Source: Actinocatenispora rupis
Lineage (GTDB): Bacteria > Actinomycetota > Actinomycetes > Mycobacteriales > Micromonosporaceae
Length of the DNA: 64,000 nucleotides
NCBI RefSeq assembly: GCF_016861975.1
Contig: NZ_BOMB01000038.1
Coordinates: 62,001-126,000 of the forward strand
Direction of reading: 5' to 3'
Part shown: one piece after another, positions 51,632 to 59,492 of the stretch
Layout: each line of letters begins with the position of its first letter
How positions within the stretch are numbered: position 1 is the stretch's first letter
The notes under the pieces: model-generated
The model's database searches: none
Told to the model about the DNA's origin: nothing
Seen by the model: only the letters and a program-made list of their open reading frames with translations
Made by a program: the position numbers and the translations under genes

Positions 51632-52699
51632 TCAGAACTCGACGCCGACCAGTATCGGCTCGGGGTGCAGGACCACGTCGAACGTCTTCGCCACGCCGTC
51701 CCGGATCTCCCGGGCCAGGTCCAGCAGCTCCGCGGTGGTGCCGTGGTCGGAGTTCGTCAGCGCGAGCGTGTGCTTCGACGAGATCGCCACCCGGCCCCGC
51801 CGGTACCCCTTGGTGAAGCCGGCGCGCTCGATCAGCCACGCCGCCGGCACCTTGCGGTCGTCCCCCGCCGGCCACGACGGCACCGGTACGTCCGGGCCGA
51901 GCAGGTCGGCGCACCGCGTCACGAGCCCCTCGTACGCCGCGGCGGACAGCACCGGGTTGGTGAAGAACGAGCCGACGCTCCGGGTGTCCGGATCGTCGGC
52001 GTCGAGCACCATGCCTTTGCCGCGCCGCAGATCCAGCACGGCGTCCCGGACGAGCGGCAGCGGCGCCCGGTCACCGGTGTCGACGCCCAACGTCCGGGCC
52101 AGTTCGGCGTACCGGACGGGCATCGAGTCGCCGCCCTCGTACAGCACGAAGCTGACGGACAGCACCACCCACCGGTCCACCCCCTTGAACCGGCTCGTCC
52201 GGTACGCGAAGCCGCACTCGTCGGCCCGCAGTGACCGCGTCTCGCCGCTCTCCCGGTCGTACGCGGTGACCTCGACGATGGTCTGCGCGACCTCCTGGCC
52301 GTACGCCCCGACGTTCTGGATGGGGGTGGCGCCGGCCGAGCCGGGAATGCCGGACAGCGCCTCGATACCGGCCCAGCCCTGGGCGACGGCCGCCTCGACC
52401 ACCGTGTCCCACGACATCCCCGCCGGTACGGTCAGGGCCACCCGGCCGTCGCCGCCGCGGCCGAACCGCAGGCCCTCGCCGCCGGCCCGGAGCAGCAGTA
52501 CCCGGCCGGCGAAGCCGGCGTCGGCGACCACCACGTTCGACCCGCCGGCCAGGATGAGCAGCGGCTCCCCGGCCTCGTCGGCGCTTCGTACCGTTTCGAC
52601 GATCTCTTCGGCATTGGTGACCTCCGTCACCCTGGCCGCGGGACCGCCCAGGCCGAGCGTTGTGTAGTCACCCAGAAACTCTTGACTGACGTCGCGCAC
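51632..52699 (-). CDS. murB: UDP-N-acetylenolpyruvoylglucosamine reductase
   Basis: MurB makes UDP-MurNAc for peptidoglycan with FAD and NADPH. The 355-residue protein has LAGGSNVVVAD, EALSGIPGSAGATPIQNVGAYG (FAD-binding), the YRTSRFKG turn and SVGSFFTNPVL with the catalytic Ser, and ends with a C-terminal type I domain (AAWLIERAGFTKGYRRG). The start ATG reads MRDVSQEFLGDYTTLGLGG. Confidence 0.95.
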   Translation of the reverse strand: MRDVSQEFLGDYTTLGLGGPAARVTEVTNAEEIVETVRSADEAGEPLLILAGGSNVVVADAGFAGRVLLLRAGGEGLRFGRGGDGRVALTVPAGMSWDTVVEAAVAQGWAGIEALSGIPGSAGATPIQNVGAYGQEVAQTIVEVTAYDRESGETRSLRADECGFAYRTSRFKGVDRWVVLSVSFVLYEGGDSMPVRYAELARTLGVDTGDRAPLPLVRDAVLDLRRGKGMVLDADDPDTRSVGSFFTNPVLSAAAYEGLVTRCADLLGPDVPVPSWPAGDDRKVPAAWLIERAGFTKGYRRGRVAISSKHTLALTNSDHGTTAELLDLAREIRDGVAKTFDVVLHPEPILVGVEF

Positions 52700-52756
52700 C
52701 CGGCAAGCCTAGGCTCAATGGTGACGGGCCATCCCGACGGATGGGGGGTGACCGCG

Positions 52757-53512
52757 ATGAGCAGGGGTTCCGCCCGACCGGGCAAGGAATTCTGGCTGGC
52801 CGCGCTGCGGCACGACGGGGTCCTGCTCGGCCACTCGGCCGTCGCGGACGCGCTGGAGGTCCCACTCCCCGACCGCCCCGGCGTACGGGTCGCGGACCTC
52901 CTCGGCACGCTCGGCTCCGAGTACCGGTGGGTCTGTGGTCACCTGACCCGGGGCACCACCAGCCGACCCGAACGCGCCCTCCCCGAACCGCCCGAGGGAC
53001 TCGACGTACTCGACTGGTGGCTCGACGCGTACCGGACGCTGCTGGCGACGTTGGACCGCGTCGACGCCGACCTGCCCGCCTGGAACTGGGCGCCGCAGCC
53101 GCGCAAGGCCATCTTCTGGCACCGGCGGATGGCGCACCTGACGGCGCTCGACCGCTGGGACGTCCAGCTCGCCACCGGTACGCCGGAGCCGCTGGAGGCC
53201 AAGACCGCCTCCGACGGCGTCACCGAACTCTTCGACACGCTGCTCGCCGCCGGTCGCGGCACGCACACCCACGACCCGACCGGCGTCGTCCGACTCATCG
53301 CCACCGACACCGGGTACGAGTGGCTCGTACGGCTGCGCGACCCCGGCATCACGTTGCTCGACATGAGCGGCCACAACCCGCCGAAGGTGCAGGCCGTCGC
53401 CGCCGGTACGGCCAGCGACCTGCTGCTCGCGCTCACCGGACGGATCGGCTTCGACCTCGTCACCACGGCCGGGGACGGTCGGCTGCTGACCCAGCTCATG
53501 CCGGAGTCGTGA
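52757..53512 (+). CDS. Mycothiol-dependent isomerase-like protein (DinB fold) lacking metal ligands
   Basis: This 251-residue protein belongs with maleylpyruvate-isomerase/mycothiol-dependent DinB-fold proteins. It aligns with the next gene along its whole length (PAWNWAPQPRKAIFWHRRMAH versus PAWNWAPRAKVAGFWHRRYAH). The residues that would bind metal in its neighbour are replaced: Thr51 for His, Leu128 for Glu, Asp132 for His. It is likely a non-catalytic or repurposed paralogue. The ATG at 52757 has GGGGGG seven bases before it. An older start at 52682 is in frame but weaker. It is divergent from murB. Confidence 0.83.
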   Translation: MSRGSARPGKEFWLAALRHDGVLLGHSAVADALEVPLPDRPGVRVADLLGTLGSEYRWVCGHLTRGTTSRPERALPEPPEGLDVLDWWLDAYRTLLATLDRVDADLPAWNWAPQPRKAIFWHRRMAHLTALDRWDVQLATGTPEPLEAKTASDGVTELFDTLLAAGRGTHTHDPTGVVRLIATDTGYEWLVRLRDPGITLLDMSGHNPPKVQAVAAGTASDLLLALTGRIGFDLVTTAGDGRLLTQLMPES

Positions 53513-53582
53513 CCCGCTTGTCGCGTACCGTGGCGGATCTGCTATCCCTGGTGTCTCGTCGACTCGGTACGGGAGGCATGCG

Positions 53583-54338
53583 ATGACGCTCACGGGAGCC
53601 CGGCCGGACAAGGCGTTCTGGCTCACCGCGGTACGGCAGGAGGGTGCCGGGCTGCGCGCGGCCGCCACCACCGAGACGTTCGACGCGAAGGTACCGAGCT
53701 GTCCCGGCTGGACGGTCGCCACCCTGCTCCGGCACACCGGCACCGGGCTCCGCTGGCTCGCCGCGCACATCGGCCGCGGCGTCGTCAGCGAACCCGCCGA
53801 CGAACAGACCGAGGGGCTGCCCGACGGCGACGCCCTGCTGCCCTGGTGGGACGCCAGCCTGACGCAGGCCGTCGACGCGCTCGACCGCACCGACCCCGCC
53901 CTCCCCGCCTGGAACTGGGCGCCCCGCGCCAAGGTCGCCGGATTCTGGCACCGGCGGTACGCGCACGAGCTGGCCATGCACCGGTGGGACGCGCAGGTGT
54001 CCGTCGGCCTGCCCGAGCCGGTCGAGACCGCACTCGCCGTCGACGGGGTCACCGAGGTCCTCGACACCTGGCTGCCCGCGAACGGTACGCGCGCCGAGCG
54101 CGACGGCGTCGTCCAGCTCATCGCCGACGACACCGAGGACAGCTGGATCATCCGCGTGCGCGGTACGGCGATCTCCCTGCTGGACACCGCGACCCTGCTG
54201 CCCGAGGACCGTCCGGTACACGTACAGGCCAGCGGGTCGGCGTCCGACCTCGTCCTCGCCCTGTACGGCCGGGTTCCGTTCGACGTGCTCGACGTCGCCG
54301 GTGACGAGTCGCTGCTGGACGCCCTCCGCGTCGGCTGA
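53583..54338 (+). CDS. Mycothiol-dependent isomerase-like protein (DinB fold, metal site kept)
   Basis: The 251-residue paralogue of the preceding gene keeps the expected metal ligands: His51 (TLLRHTGTG), Glu129 and His133 (AHELAMHRWD), the H-E-H set used by mycothiol-dependent maleylpyruvate isomerase. A C-terminal ~90-residue domain follows (VQLIADDTEDSWIIRV), typical of the family. The substrate is unknown; the family handles mycothiol-linked isomerisation or transfer. The two genes have exactly the same length and lie 70 bases apart, a tandem duplication. Confidence 0.87.
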   Translation: MTLTGARPDKAFWLTAVRQEGAGLRAAATTETFDAKVPSCPGWTVATLLRHTGTGLRWLAAHIGRGVVSEPADEQTEGLPDGDALLPWWDASLTQAVDALDRTDPALPAWNWAPRAKVAGFWHRRYAHELAMHRWDAQVSVGLPEPVETALAVDGVTEVLDTWLPANGTRAERDGVVQLIADDTEDSWIIRVRGTAISLLDTATLLPEDRPVHVQASGSASDLVLALYGRVPFDVLDVAGDESLLDALRVG

Positions 54339-54851
54339 TCAGAGGTCGGCGAGGACCCGCTCGGCGTACGGCAGGGTGCCGGGGTCGAACAGGACCAGCC
54401 GGGACATGTCCACTGTGGACGGTGTGGCGCGCAGGGTGCCGAGGGCGCGGCGGATCGCGTCCTCCACCGGCCAGCCGTACACGCCGGCGGAGACGAGCGG
54501 GAACGCCACCGTCGCCGCACCCAGCTCGTCCGCCACCCGCAACGCGTTGCGGTAGCAGTCGTGCAGCAACCCGGCGCGGTCCTCGGTCCCGGAGTACACG
54601 GGGCCGACGGTGTGGATCACCCAGCGGGCCGGCAGCCGACCGGCGGTGGTGGCGACGGCCTGCCCGGTCGGCAACCCCCGCCCGTACTTCGCGGCGCGCA
54701 GCGCGCGGCACTCGGCGAGGATCTCCGGCCCGCCGCGGCGGTGGATCGCACCGTCGACCCCGCCGCCGCCCAGCAGCGACGAGTTCGCCGCGTTGACGAT
54801 CGCGTCGACCCGCTGCTCGGTGACGTCGCCGTGGACCACCTCGATGCGCAC
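54339..54851 (-). CDS. Macro-domain protein (ADP-ribose/O-acetyl-ADP-ribose hydrolase type)
   Basis: The 170-residue protein is a single macro domain: GDVTEQRVDAIVNAANSSLLGGGGVDGAIHRRGG (begins residue 9), and PLVSAGVYGWP in the second half. These are the ADP-ribose-binding loops of MacroD-type hydrolases. It should remove ADP-ribose or O-acetyl groups. It begins four bases after the EEP gene stop and is the last gene of the DUF2516-hydrolase-EI24-EEP-macro run. It ends adjacent to the isomerase-like stop. Confidence 0.92.
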   Translation of the reverse strand: MRIEVVHGDVTEQRVDAIVNAANSSLLGGGGVDGAIHRRGGPEILAECRALRAAKYGRGLPTGQAVATTAGRLPARWVIHTVGPVYSGTEDRAGLLHDCYRNALRVADELGAATVAFPLVSAGVYGWPVEDAIRRALGTLRATPSTVDMSRLVLFDPGTLPYAERVLADL

Positions 54852-54855
54852 GACC

Positions 54856-56883
54856 TCAGCCTAGGCTCACCGACGTCACGAGCGGGTAGTGGTCCGACGC
54901 CGTCGTACGCGGCATCGCGAAGTCGCCGAACGACACGTCGTCCGTACCGAAGATCCAGTCCGGCCGGTACTTCGGGCGGTCCGTCGGCGACGACAACATG
55001 CCCGCGTGCCCCGTCGTGTCCTGCGCGCTCACCAGCCCCGCCGCAGTGAACCGGCTGATCTCCGGCCAGCCCGGCATCGAGTTGAAGTCACCCGCGATCA
55101 CCGCCGGCGACCTGCGGTGCCAGCGCGCCAGCAGCGCGTCGATCTCCCGGGTACGCGTCGCGTGGTTGTCCGTCTCGTTCTGCAGGTGCGCCGTCATCAC
55201 GCGCAACGACCGGCCCGACCGCAGCTCCACCGTCGCCGCCGCGTACGACCGGCGCTGCGGACCCGCCCCGTACGGCAGGCGACCGGTGTCCACATCGGAC
55301 AGTGGCAGCGTGGACAGGATCACGTTCCCGAACTGGCCGTCCGCCGCCGGCGACCACACGTACGGCATCGCCAGCGCGCGCGACAACCACTCCGCCACGT
55401 CCGTACCTCCGCCGATCGGCCAGCCCCGGTTCACCTCCTGCAACAGGATCACGTCCGCGTGCTGGGCCCCGAGTACCCGGGCGATCGTGGCCGGATCGAC
55501 CGCGGCGCCGGCGTTCACCGCGTAGTGCAGGTTCCAGGTGACCAGGCGGACCGTGTCGCCCCGGGACACCGGACGCGCCGGCGCCGGTGTCGTCACCAGT
55601 ACCAGGACCGGAACCACCAACAACACCGCCGGTACGCCCGCCAGCCGGCGCAGGCCGTCCGCCGCCACCGGCAACGCCGTATGCAACGCGGGCAGGGCGA
55701 GGAGCAGGGCGGCGAGGATCGGCAGGAGGCGATTGTCGACGGGCAGCGGGAGATCGTAGTTCGCCTGGTACGGCAGGACGATCGCGACGAAACCGAGGCC
55801 GGTGCCCAGGCCGGCCAGGGCGTAGCCGAGGGGGGTCGGGGTTGGGGTTCTGGGCTTGGTCGGGGTTGGGTGGTTGGTGGTCCGGGTTGGGTGGGGGGTT
55901 GCGCGAGGGCGGGACGTAGCGGACATTTTGCCGCGCCGTATCGATTGTCCAATTGTTGAACTGTTGGACAATGACACAATTGAACAATCGGGATCGGTCG
56001 ACAACCCGTCACCGAACGACCGCGGCACGTGCGACAGCAGCAGCACCGCCGCCACCTGTCCCACGAGTACGGCGACGAGTGCCGGCACTCCCGACGTGAA
56101 CAGCGCGACCCCCACCGCGACGACGGCGACCCCGGCCACCACCCACCGGTACCGGACGTCGAGTCGCGAGGCGCGGGCCACCGCTTCGATGGACAGCACC
56201 GCGCCGAGCAGCAGTACGACGGCGGCCCAGGGTGCGCCGAGTCCGCTCTGCGAGGCGACGTACGCGGGGCTGCCGAGGACGAGGACGTAGAGCCCGAGGT
56301 ACGGCCCGAGCACGGCGTACCGGGCGGTGACGCGGGTGGGCGCGGGTGCGGGGTCGAAGCCGCGCCAGGTACGGGCGAGCAGCAGCGCGAGGCCCGCGCA
56401 CGCGACGATCGTCCACAGCCAGGGCAGGAGGCCCGGCCGCCACACGGGATCCCAGGTGCCGAACGCGGCGCGTACGGCGATGTCGGTGGCGCCGCCGAGC
56501 GCGACGCCGACGGCGAACCGTGCCCCGCCGACGCGTCCGACCTGGTCGGAGACGAGGACGAGGGCGCCGAGTGCGACGACGGCGGTGGACAGCGCGGTGG
56601 CGAAGCCCGGCGTGGGTACGGCCTGTTCGAGGAGCCGGAGCACGACGAGCAGGAGTACGGCGGCGGCGATGCCGCGGCGGGCGTCGAGCCAGGTGACGAG
56701 CGGTGCGACGAGGACGGGCACCGCGTACACGACGAGGGCGGTGACCGCGGCCGCCGGTACTCCGCCGGCGCCGGCGACGTGGTCCAGTGCGGGTCCGCTG
56801 GCGCGTAGTGCCTCGACCGCGAACAGGGTCGCCCCGGCCTGCAGTGCGACCAGCGGCGCGCGCCGCCCCGCCTCCGAGTTCAT
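54856..56883 (-). CDS. Membrane-anchored endonuclease/exonuclease/phosphatase-family protein with an in-frame repeat insertion
   Basis: The 675-residue protein has ~9 membrane helices in the first ~290 residues, more helices around 355-445, and a C-terminal EEP domain: VRLVTWNLHYAVN, VILLQEVNRGWP, AVIAGDFNSMPG and the DHYPL His. The EEP part likely faces outside and cleaves phosphodiesters. Residues about 293-353 are foreign in composition: a Ser/Ile/Asn stretch (CSIVSLSNSSTIGQSI) from the AT-rich palindrome, then a Pro/Thr run (PTPTKPRTPTPTP) from a G-rich tract. The membrane domain would be continuous without it. It follows EI24 by nine bases. Confidence 0.87.
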   Translation of the reverse strand: MNSEAGRRAPLVALQAGATLFAVEALRASGPALDHVAGAGGVPAAAVTALVVYAVPVLVAPLVTWLDARRGIAAAVLLLVVLRLLEQAVPTPGFATALSTAVVALGALVLVSDQVGRVGGARFAVGVALGGATDIAVRAAFGTWDPVWRPGLLPWLWTIVACAGLALLLARTWRGFDPAPAPTRVTARYAVLGPYLGLYVLVLGSPAYVASQSGLGAPWAAVVLLLGAVLSIEAVARASRLDVRYRWVVAGVAVVAVGVALFTSGVPALVAVLVGQVAAVLLLSHVPRSFGDGLSTDPDCSIVSLSNSSTIGQSIRRGKMSATSRPRATPHPTRTTNHPTPTKPRTPTPTPLGYALAGLGTGLGFVAIVLPYQANYDLPLPVDNRLLPILAALLLALPALHTALPVAADGLRRLAGVPAVLLVVPVLVLVTTPAPARPVSRGDTVRLVTWNLHYAVNAGAAVDPATIARVLGAQHADVILLQEVNRGWPIGGGTDVAEWLSRALAMPYVWSPAADGQFGNVILSTLPLSDVDTGRLPYGAGPQRRSYAAATVELRSGRSLRVMTAHLQNETDNHATRTREIDALLARWHRRSPAVIAGDFNSMPGWPEISRFTAAGLVSAQDTTGHAGMLSSPTDRPKYRPDWIFGTDDVSFGDFAMPRTTASDHYPLVTSVSLG
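55942..55990. repeat. AT-rich palindromic element inside a coding sequence
   Basis: CGATTGTCCAATTG (55942-55955) and CAATTGAACAATCG (55977-55990) pair at 13 of 14 positions. A second, inner pair is TTGTCCAA (55945-55952) with TTGGACAA (55964-55971). It shares TCGATTGTCCAAT with the element at 7964-8051. It is in frame and open on the minus strand in the EEP protein gene. A G-rich tract flanks it (55829-55905). Confidence 0.75.
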
Positions 56884-56892
56884 GGCGGGAGA

Positions 56893-57834
56893 CTACCGGT
56901 GCGGGATGTTCCCGTCGCCCCGCGGGACCTCACCGTACGTCCGCGCGGGCGTCACCGTCCGCGGTGCCGCACCCGGCGGTACGTCGGTGTCCCGGGTCGG
57001 CTGGCCGAGTACGCGGCGGGACAGCAGGGCGGCGCCGGCGACCGCGGCGGGGGTCACGAGTACGGCGCCGAGCGGCACGAGGAACAGCACGAACACCGCC
57101 ACGCCGAACCCGAGTACGAGGGGGCGGCGGCGGCGCAGCAGCCGGCGGCGGGCCCGCAGGTACATGCCGCGGCGTTCGAACGGGACGCCGGTCAGCTCGA
57201 CCGCGAGGTACCAGCCGCCGATGACGGCGCCGATCACCGGCACCACGGTCTGCCCGACGAACGGCAGGAACCCGGCCGCGAACAGCAGTACGCCGGTCAC
57301 CACGGACGCGATCACGAGGCGCAGCGCGTCCCGTACGGACCGGCCGAGCGAGCGGTACCAGGGCACCTCCACCTCGCCGGGCACCCCGCCGTACCGCTGC
57401 TCGACGCGGCGGGAGATGGCTTCGTAGCAGGGATCCCCGATGGCGAGGGTGAGCGCGGTGAACAGCAGGACCGCGCACAGCAGGCCGCCGGCGAGCACCG
57501 CGGTCCCGACCACCACGTGCGCCGTCGTACGCCAGCCCTCGTCCCAGCCGTCCGCGAACGGTGTCAGCACGCCGACGACGTCGTCGATCCACTCGATGAG
57601 CGCCACGTACGCCCCGGCCAGCAGCGCGAACGAGACGAGCGCCGGCAGCGCGCCGAGCGCCATCAGCCGCGGCGACCGCACCCACATGCCGATGCCGCGC
57701 AGCAGCAGCACGATCCCGTCGAGGAACTCGCGCAGCACGTTGCCGTCCGGCGGCGCCGCCGACACACCCACCTGCCCCGGTACTCCCGGCGCCGCGCCGC
57801 GTCCGGCGGTGAGTCCCTGCCCGGCGCCGTTCAT
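56893..57834 (-). CDS. EI24-domain membrane protein (CysZ-like)
   Basis: The 313-residue protein has four or more long hydrophobic segments (LMALGALPALVSFALLAGAY; LAGGLLCAVLLFTALTLAIG) and the EI24/CysZ-like pattern DPCYEAISRRVEQRYGG. The family is linked to sulfate import in some bacteria, but most actinobacterial members are uncharacterised. The ATG overlaps the hydrolase stop (ATGA), and it ends nine bases before the EEP gene. Confidence 0.87.
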   Translation of the reverse strand: MNGAGQGLTAGRGAAPGVPGQVGVSAAPPDGNVLREFLDGIVLLLRGIGMWVRSPRLMALGALPALVSFALLAGAYVALIEWIDDVVGVLTPFADGWDEGWRTTAHVVVGTAVLAGGLLCAVLLFTALTLAIGDPCYEAISRRVEQRYGGVPGEVEVPWYRSLGRSVRDALRLVIASVVTGVLLFAAGFLPFVGQTVVPVIGAVIGGWYLAVELTGVPFERRGMYLRARRRLLRRRRPLVLGFGVAVFVLFLVPLGAVLVTPAAVAGAALLSRRVLGQPTRDTDVPPGAAPRTVTPARTYGEVPRGDGNIPHR

Positions 57835-58625
57835 GCGTTGAGAAACGTACTGATCCGGCCGCGCAGGTCGGCGCGGTGCGTCCACAGGACGCCGGGCCCG
57901 GGGTACACGTGGGAGGTCGCGGCGGGCAGCGCGACGGCGAGCCGGCGGGTGACGTCCGCCGGGTGCGCCGGATCGCCCTCGCTGCCGAGTACGAGGGCCG
58001 GTGCGGTGACGGCGGCCAGCGCGCCGATCCCGTCCGGCAGCGGTACGTCGTCGGGCAGCGCGGTGAGGCTGTCGCCCAGCCCGGGGCCGAGCAGCGCGCC
58101 GACGCGCTGCGCCACGAACGTACGCGCGGCCGGGGTGTCGCGGAACTCGGCCGGCACCTCGGCGCCGATGAGCCGCCCGGCCAAGTCCGCGTCACCGGTC
58201 GCGGCGGCCTGCGCGAACGCGGCCATCCGCTCCCGCAACACCCCGGTGCGCGGCGTGTCGAGTACGGCGGGGAGGAAGAACACGACCCGCTCGAACCGGC
58301 CGGGGTCGTCGACCAGCAGCCGGCACAGCGCGCCCGCGCCGAGGCTCACGCCCAGCGCCCGCGTCGCCCCCACCTGGTCGGCCACCGCTGCCAGGTCCGC
58401 GGCCAGATCCGCGTACGACCAGCGGCCGGGGGTCGCGGTCGACGCGCCGTGGCCGCGCTGGTGCAGGAAGACCTTCGTACCGTCGACGGCGCTGCCCAAC
58501 GGGCGGGTGTCCGGGATGCCCCCGGCCAGCCCGTGTGCGAACAGCGTCACCGGGTCGCCGGACCCGACCGTCAGAAACTCCAGACTCGCGCCGTACGCCG
58601 TGGTGAGGGTGGCGGTGCGGCTCAC
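57831..58625 (-). CDS. Alpha/beta hydrolase
   Basis: The 264-residue protein shows the fold: TLFAHGLAGG (oxyanion His-Gly), FLHQRGHGAS, the nucleophile elbow LGVSLGAGAL with Ser, the Asp in VLGSEGDPAHPA and a late His (ATSHVYPG). It should be an esterase or lactonase; the substrate is unknown. The start is GTG, overlapping the DUF2516 stop by four bases (GTGA). Confidence 0.88.
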   Translation of the reverse strand: MSRTATLTTAYGASLEFLTVGSGDPVTLFAHGLAGGIPDTRPLGSAVDGTKVFLHQRGHGASTATPGRWSYADLAADLAAVADQVGATRALGVSLGAGALCRLLVDDPGRFERVVFFLPAVLDTPRTGVLRERMAAFAQAAATGDADLAGRLIGAEVPAEFRDTPAARTFVAQRVGALLGPGLGDSLTALPDDVPLPDGIGALAAVTAPALVLGSEGDPAHPADVTRRLAVALPAATSHVYPGPGVLWTHRADLRGRISTFLNA

Positions 58626-58948
58626 CACGGGCCGCTGCCGTCGGTGGCGTCCTTCAGCCCGGGCCGGACGTCCAGCACGTACACCGCGCCGGCGATGACG
58701 CCGATCATGCCGATGATGCCCAGCGGACTCGACCGCAGCAGGAACGTCAGCACCACCGAACCGCCGAGCAGCGCCAGCCAGATGCCCTTCGACAGCGTGC
58801 CGATGGCCGGGAACGCGTCGCGCCGCTGCACCGCGCAGTGGACGAACGCGAACACGTCGAGCACGATCGCGAACAGCGAGATCGCCAGCGTCGCGTAGAA
58901 CTGCACCAGGTACGCGAACAAGCCGGAGGTCGGAAGCTCGAACGTCAT
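58622..58948 (-). CDS. DUF2516-family membrane protein
   Basis: A 108-residue protein with three hydrophobic segments: YATLAISLFAIVLDVFAFVHC, GIWLALLGGSVVLTFLLR, and LGIIGMIGVIAGAVYVL. The pattern FAFVHCAVQRRDAFPA fits DUF2516, a conserved actinobacterial family of unknown role. It opens a chain of overlapping genes through the macro-domain gene. The 38-base palindrome at 58976 lies just upstream and ends the previous unit. Confidence 0.9.
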   Translation of the reverse strand: MTFELPTSGLFAYLVQFYATLAISLFAIVLDVFAFVHCAVQRRDAFPAIGTLSKGIWLALLGGSVVLTFLLRSSPLGIIGMIGVIAGAVYVLDVRPGLKDATDGSGPW

Positions 58949-58975
58949 ACGTCGAGCCTAGCGCCGGTACGGGCA

Positions 58976-59013
58976 CGACGAGGGGCCGCGGCGCGCGCCG
59001 CGGCCCCTCGTCG
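58976..59013. terminator. Perfect 38-base palindrome after the HBHA-like gene
   Basis: A perfect 19+19 palindrome (58976-58994 with 58995-59013), core CGGCGCGCGCCG, lies between the HBHA-like gene stop (59022) and the DUF2516 start. It forms a very strong GC stem, a terminator without a T-run. Confidence 0.75.
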
Positions 59014-59021
59014 GTCGTGTC

Positions 59022-59492
59022 CTACTTGTCGGCGGACTTCCGGGCGGCCGGCCGGGTCGCCTTCTTCGCCATCTTCTTCGCCGGCTTCGGCTCGGGCAGC
59101 TCGGCCGGAGCCGGGGTGTCCAGTACGCCGCTGCCGCGGGTCACCAGGTCCTCGTACAGGTGGGTGGCGCGGTCCTGCGCGGTGACCAGGTTACGGGCGG
59201 CCACGTCGGCGAACTCGCCGGCGCGCTTACGGGCGTTGCCGCGCAGCTCCCGCAGGTCCGCCTCGCTCAGGCTCTGTACGCGGGTGCGCACGGTGGCGAG
59301 CCCGTGGCCGATGCGGCCACCCAGCTCGGCGAGGTCGGCGCGGGCCTTCTCCCGGTCGCCACCGAACTCCTCGCGCGCCCACTCGCGTACGTCGTTGACC
59401 CGTCCCGGCAGCTCCCGCAGCTTCTCGGCAGCAAGATCGCCGATACCGGCCGCGGCGTACAGCGGGCTCGGGTACTTGTGCTTCTCGGTCAT
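59022..59492 (-). CDS. HBHA-like helical protein with Lys/Ala-rich tail
   Basis: The 156-residue protein is mostly a long amphipathic helix (LAAEKLRELPGRVNDVREWA, ARADLAELGGRIGHGLATV) and ends in a Lys/Ala/Pro tail (PKPAKKMAKKATRPAARK). This fits the mycobacterial heparin-binding hemagglutinin family, which binds sulfated sugars or associates with membranes. It starts at ATG behind GGAGGAG and overlaps the XRE stop by four bases. The basic tail echoes that of the XRE regulator upstream. Confidence 0.82.
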   Translation of the reverse strand: MTEKHKYPSPLYAAAGIGDLAAEKLRELPGRVNDVREWAREEFGGDREKARADLAELGGRIGHGLATVRTRVQSLSEADLRELRGNARKRAGEFADVAARNLVTAQDRATHLYEDLVTRGSGVLDTPAPAELPEPKPAKKMAKKATRPAARKSADK

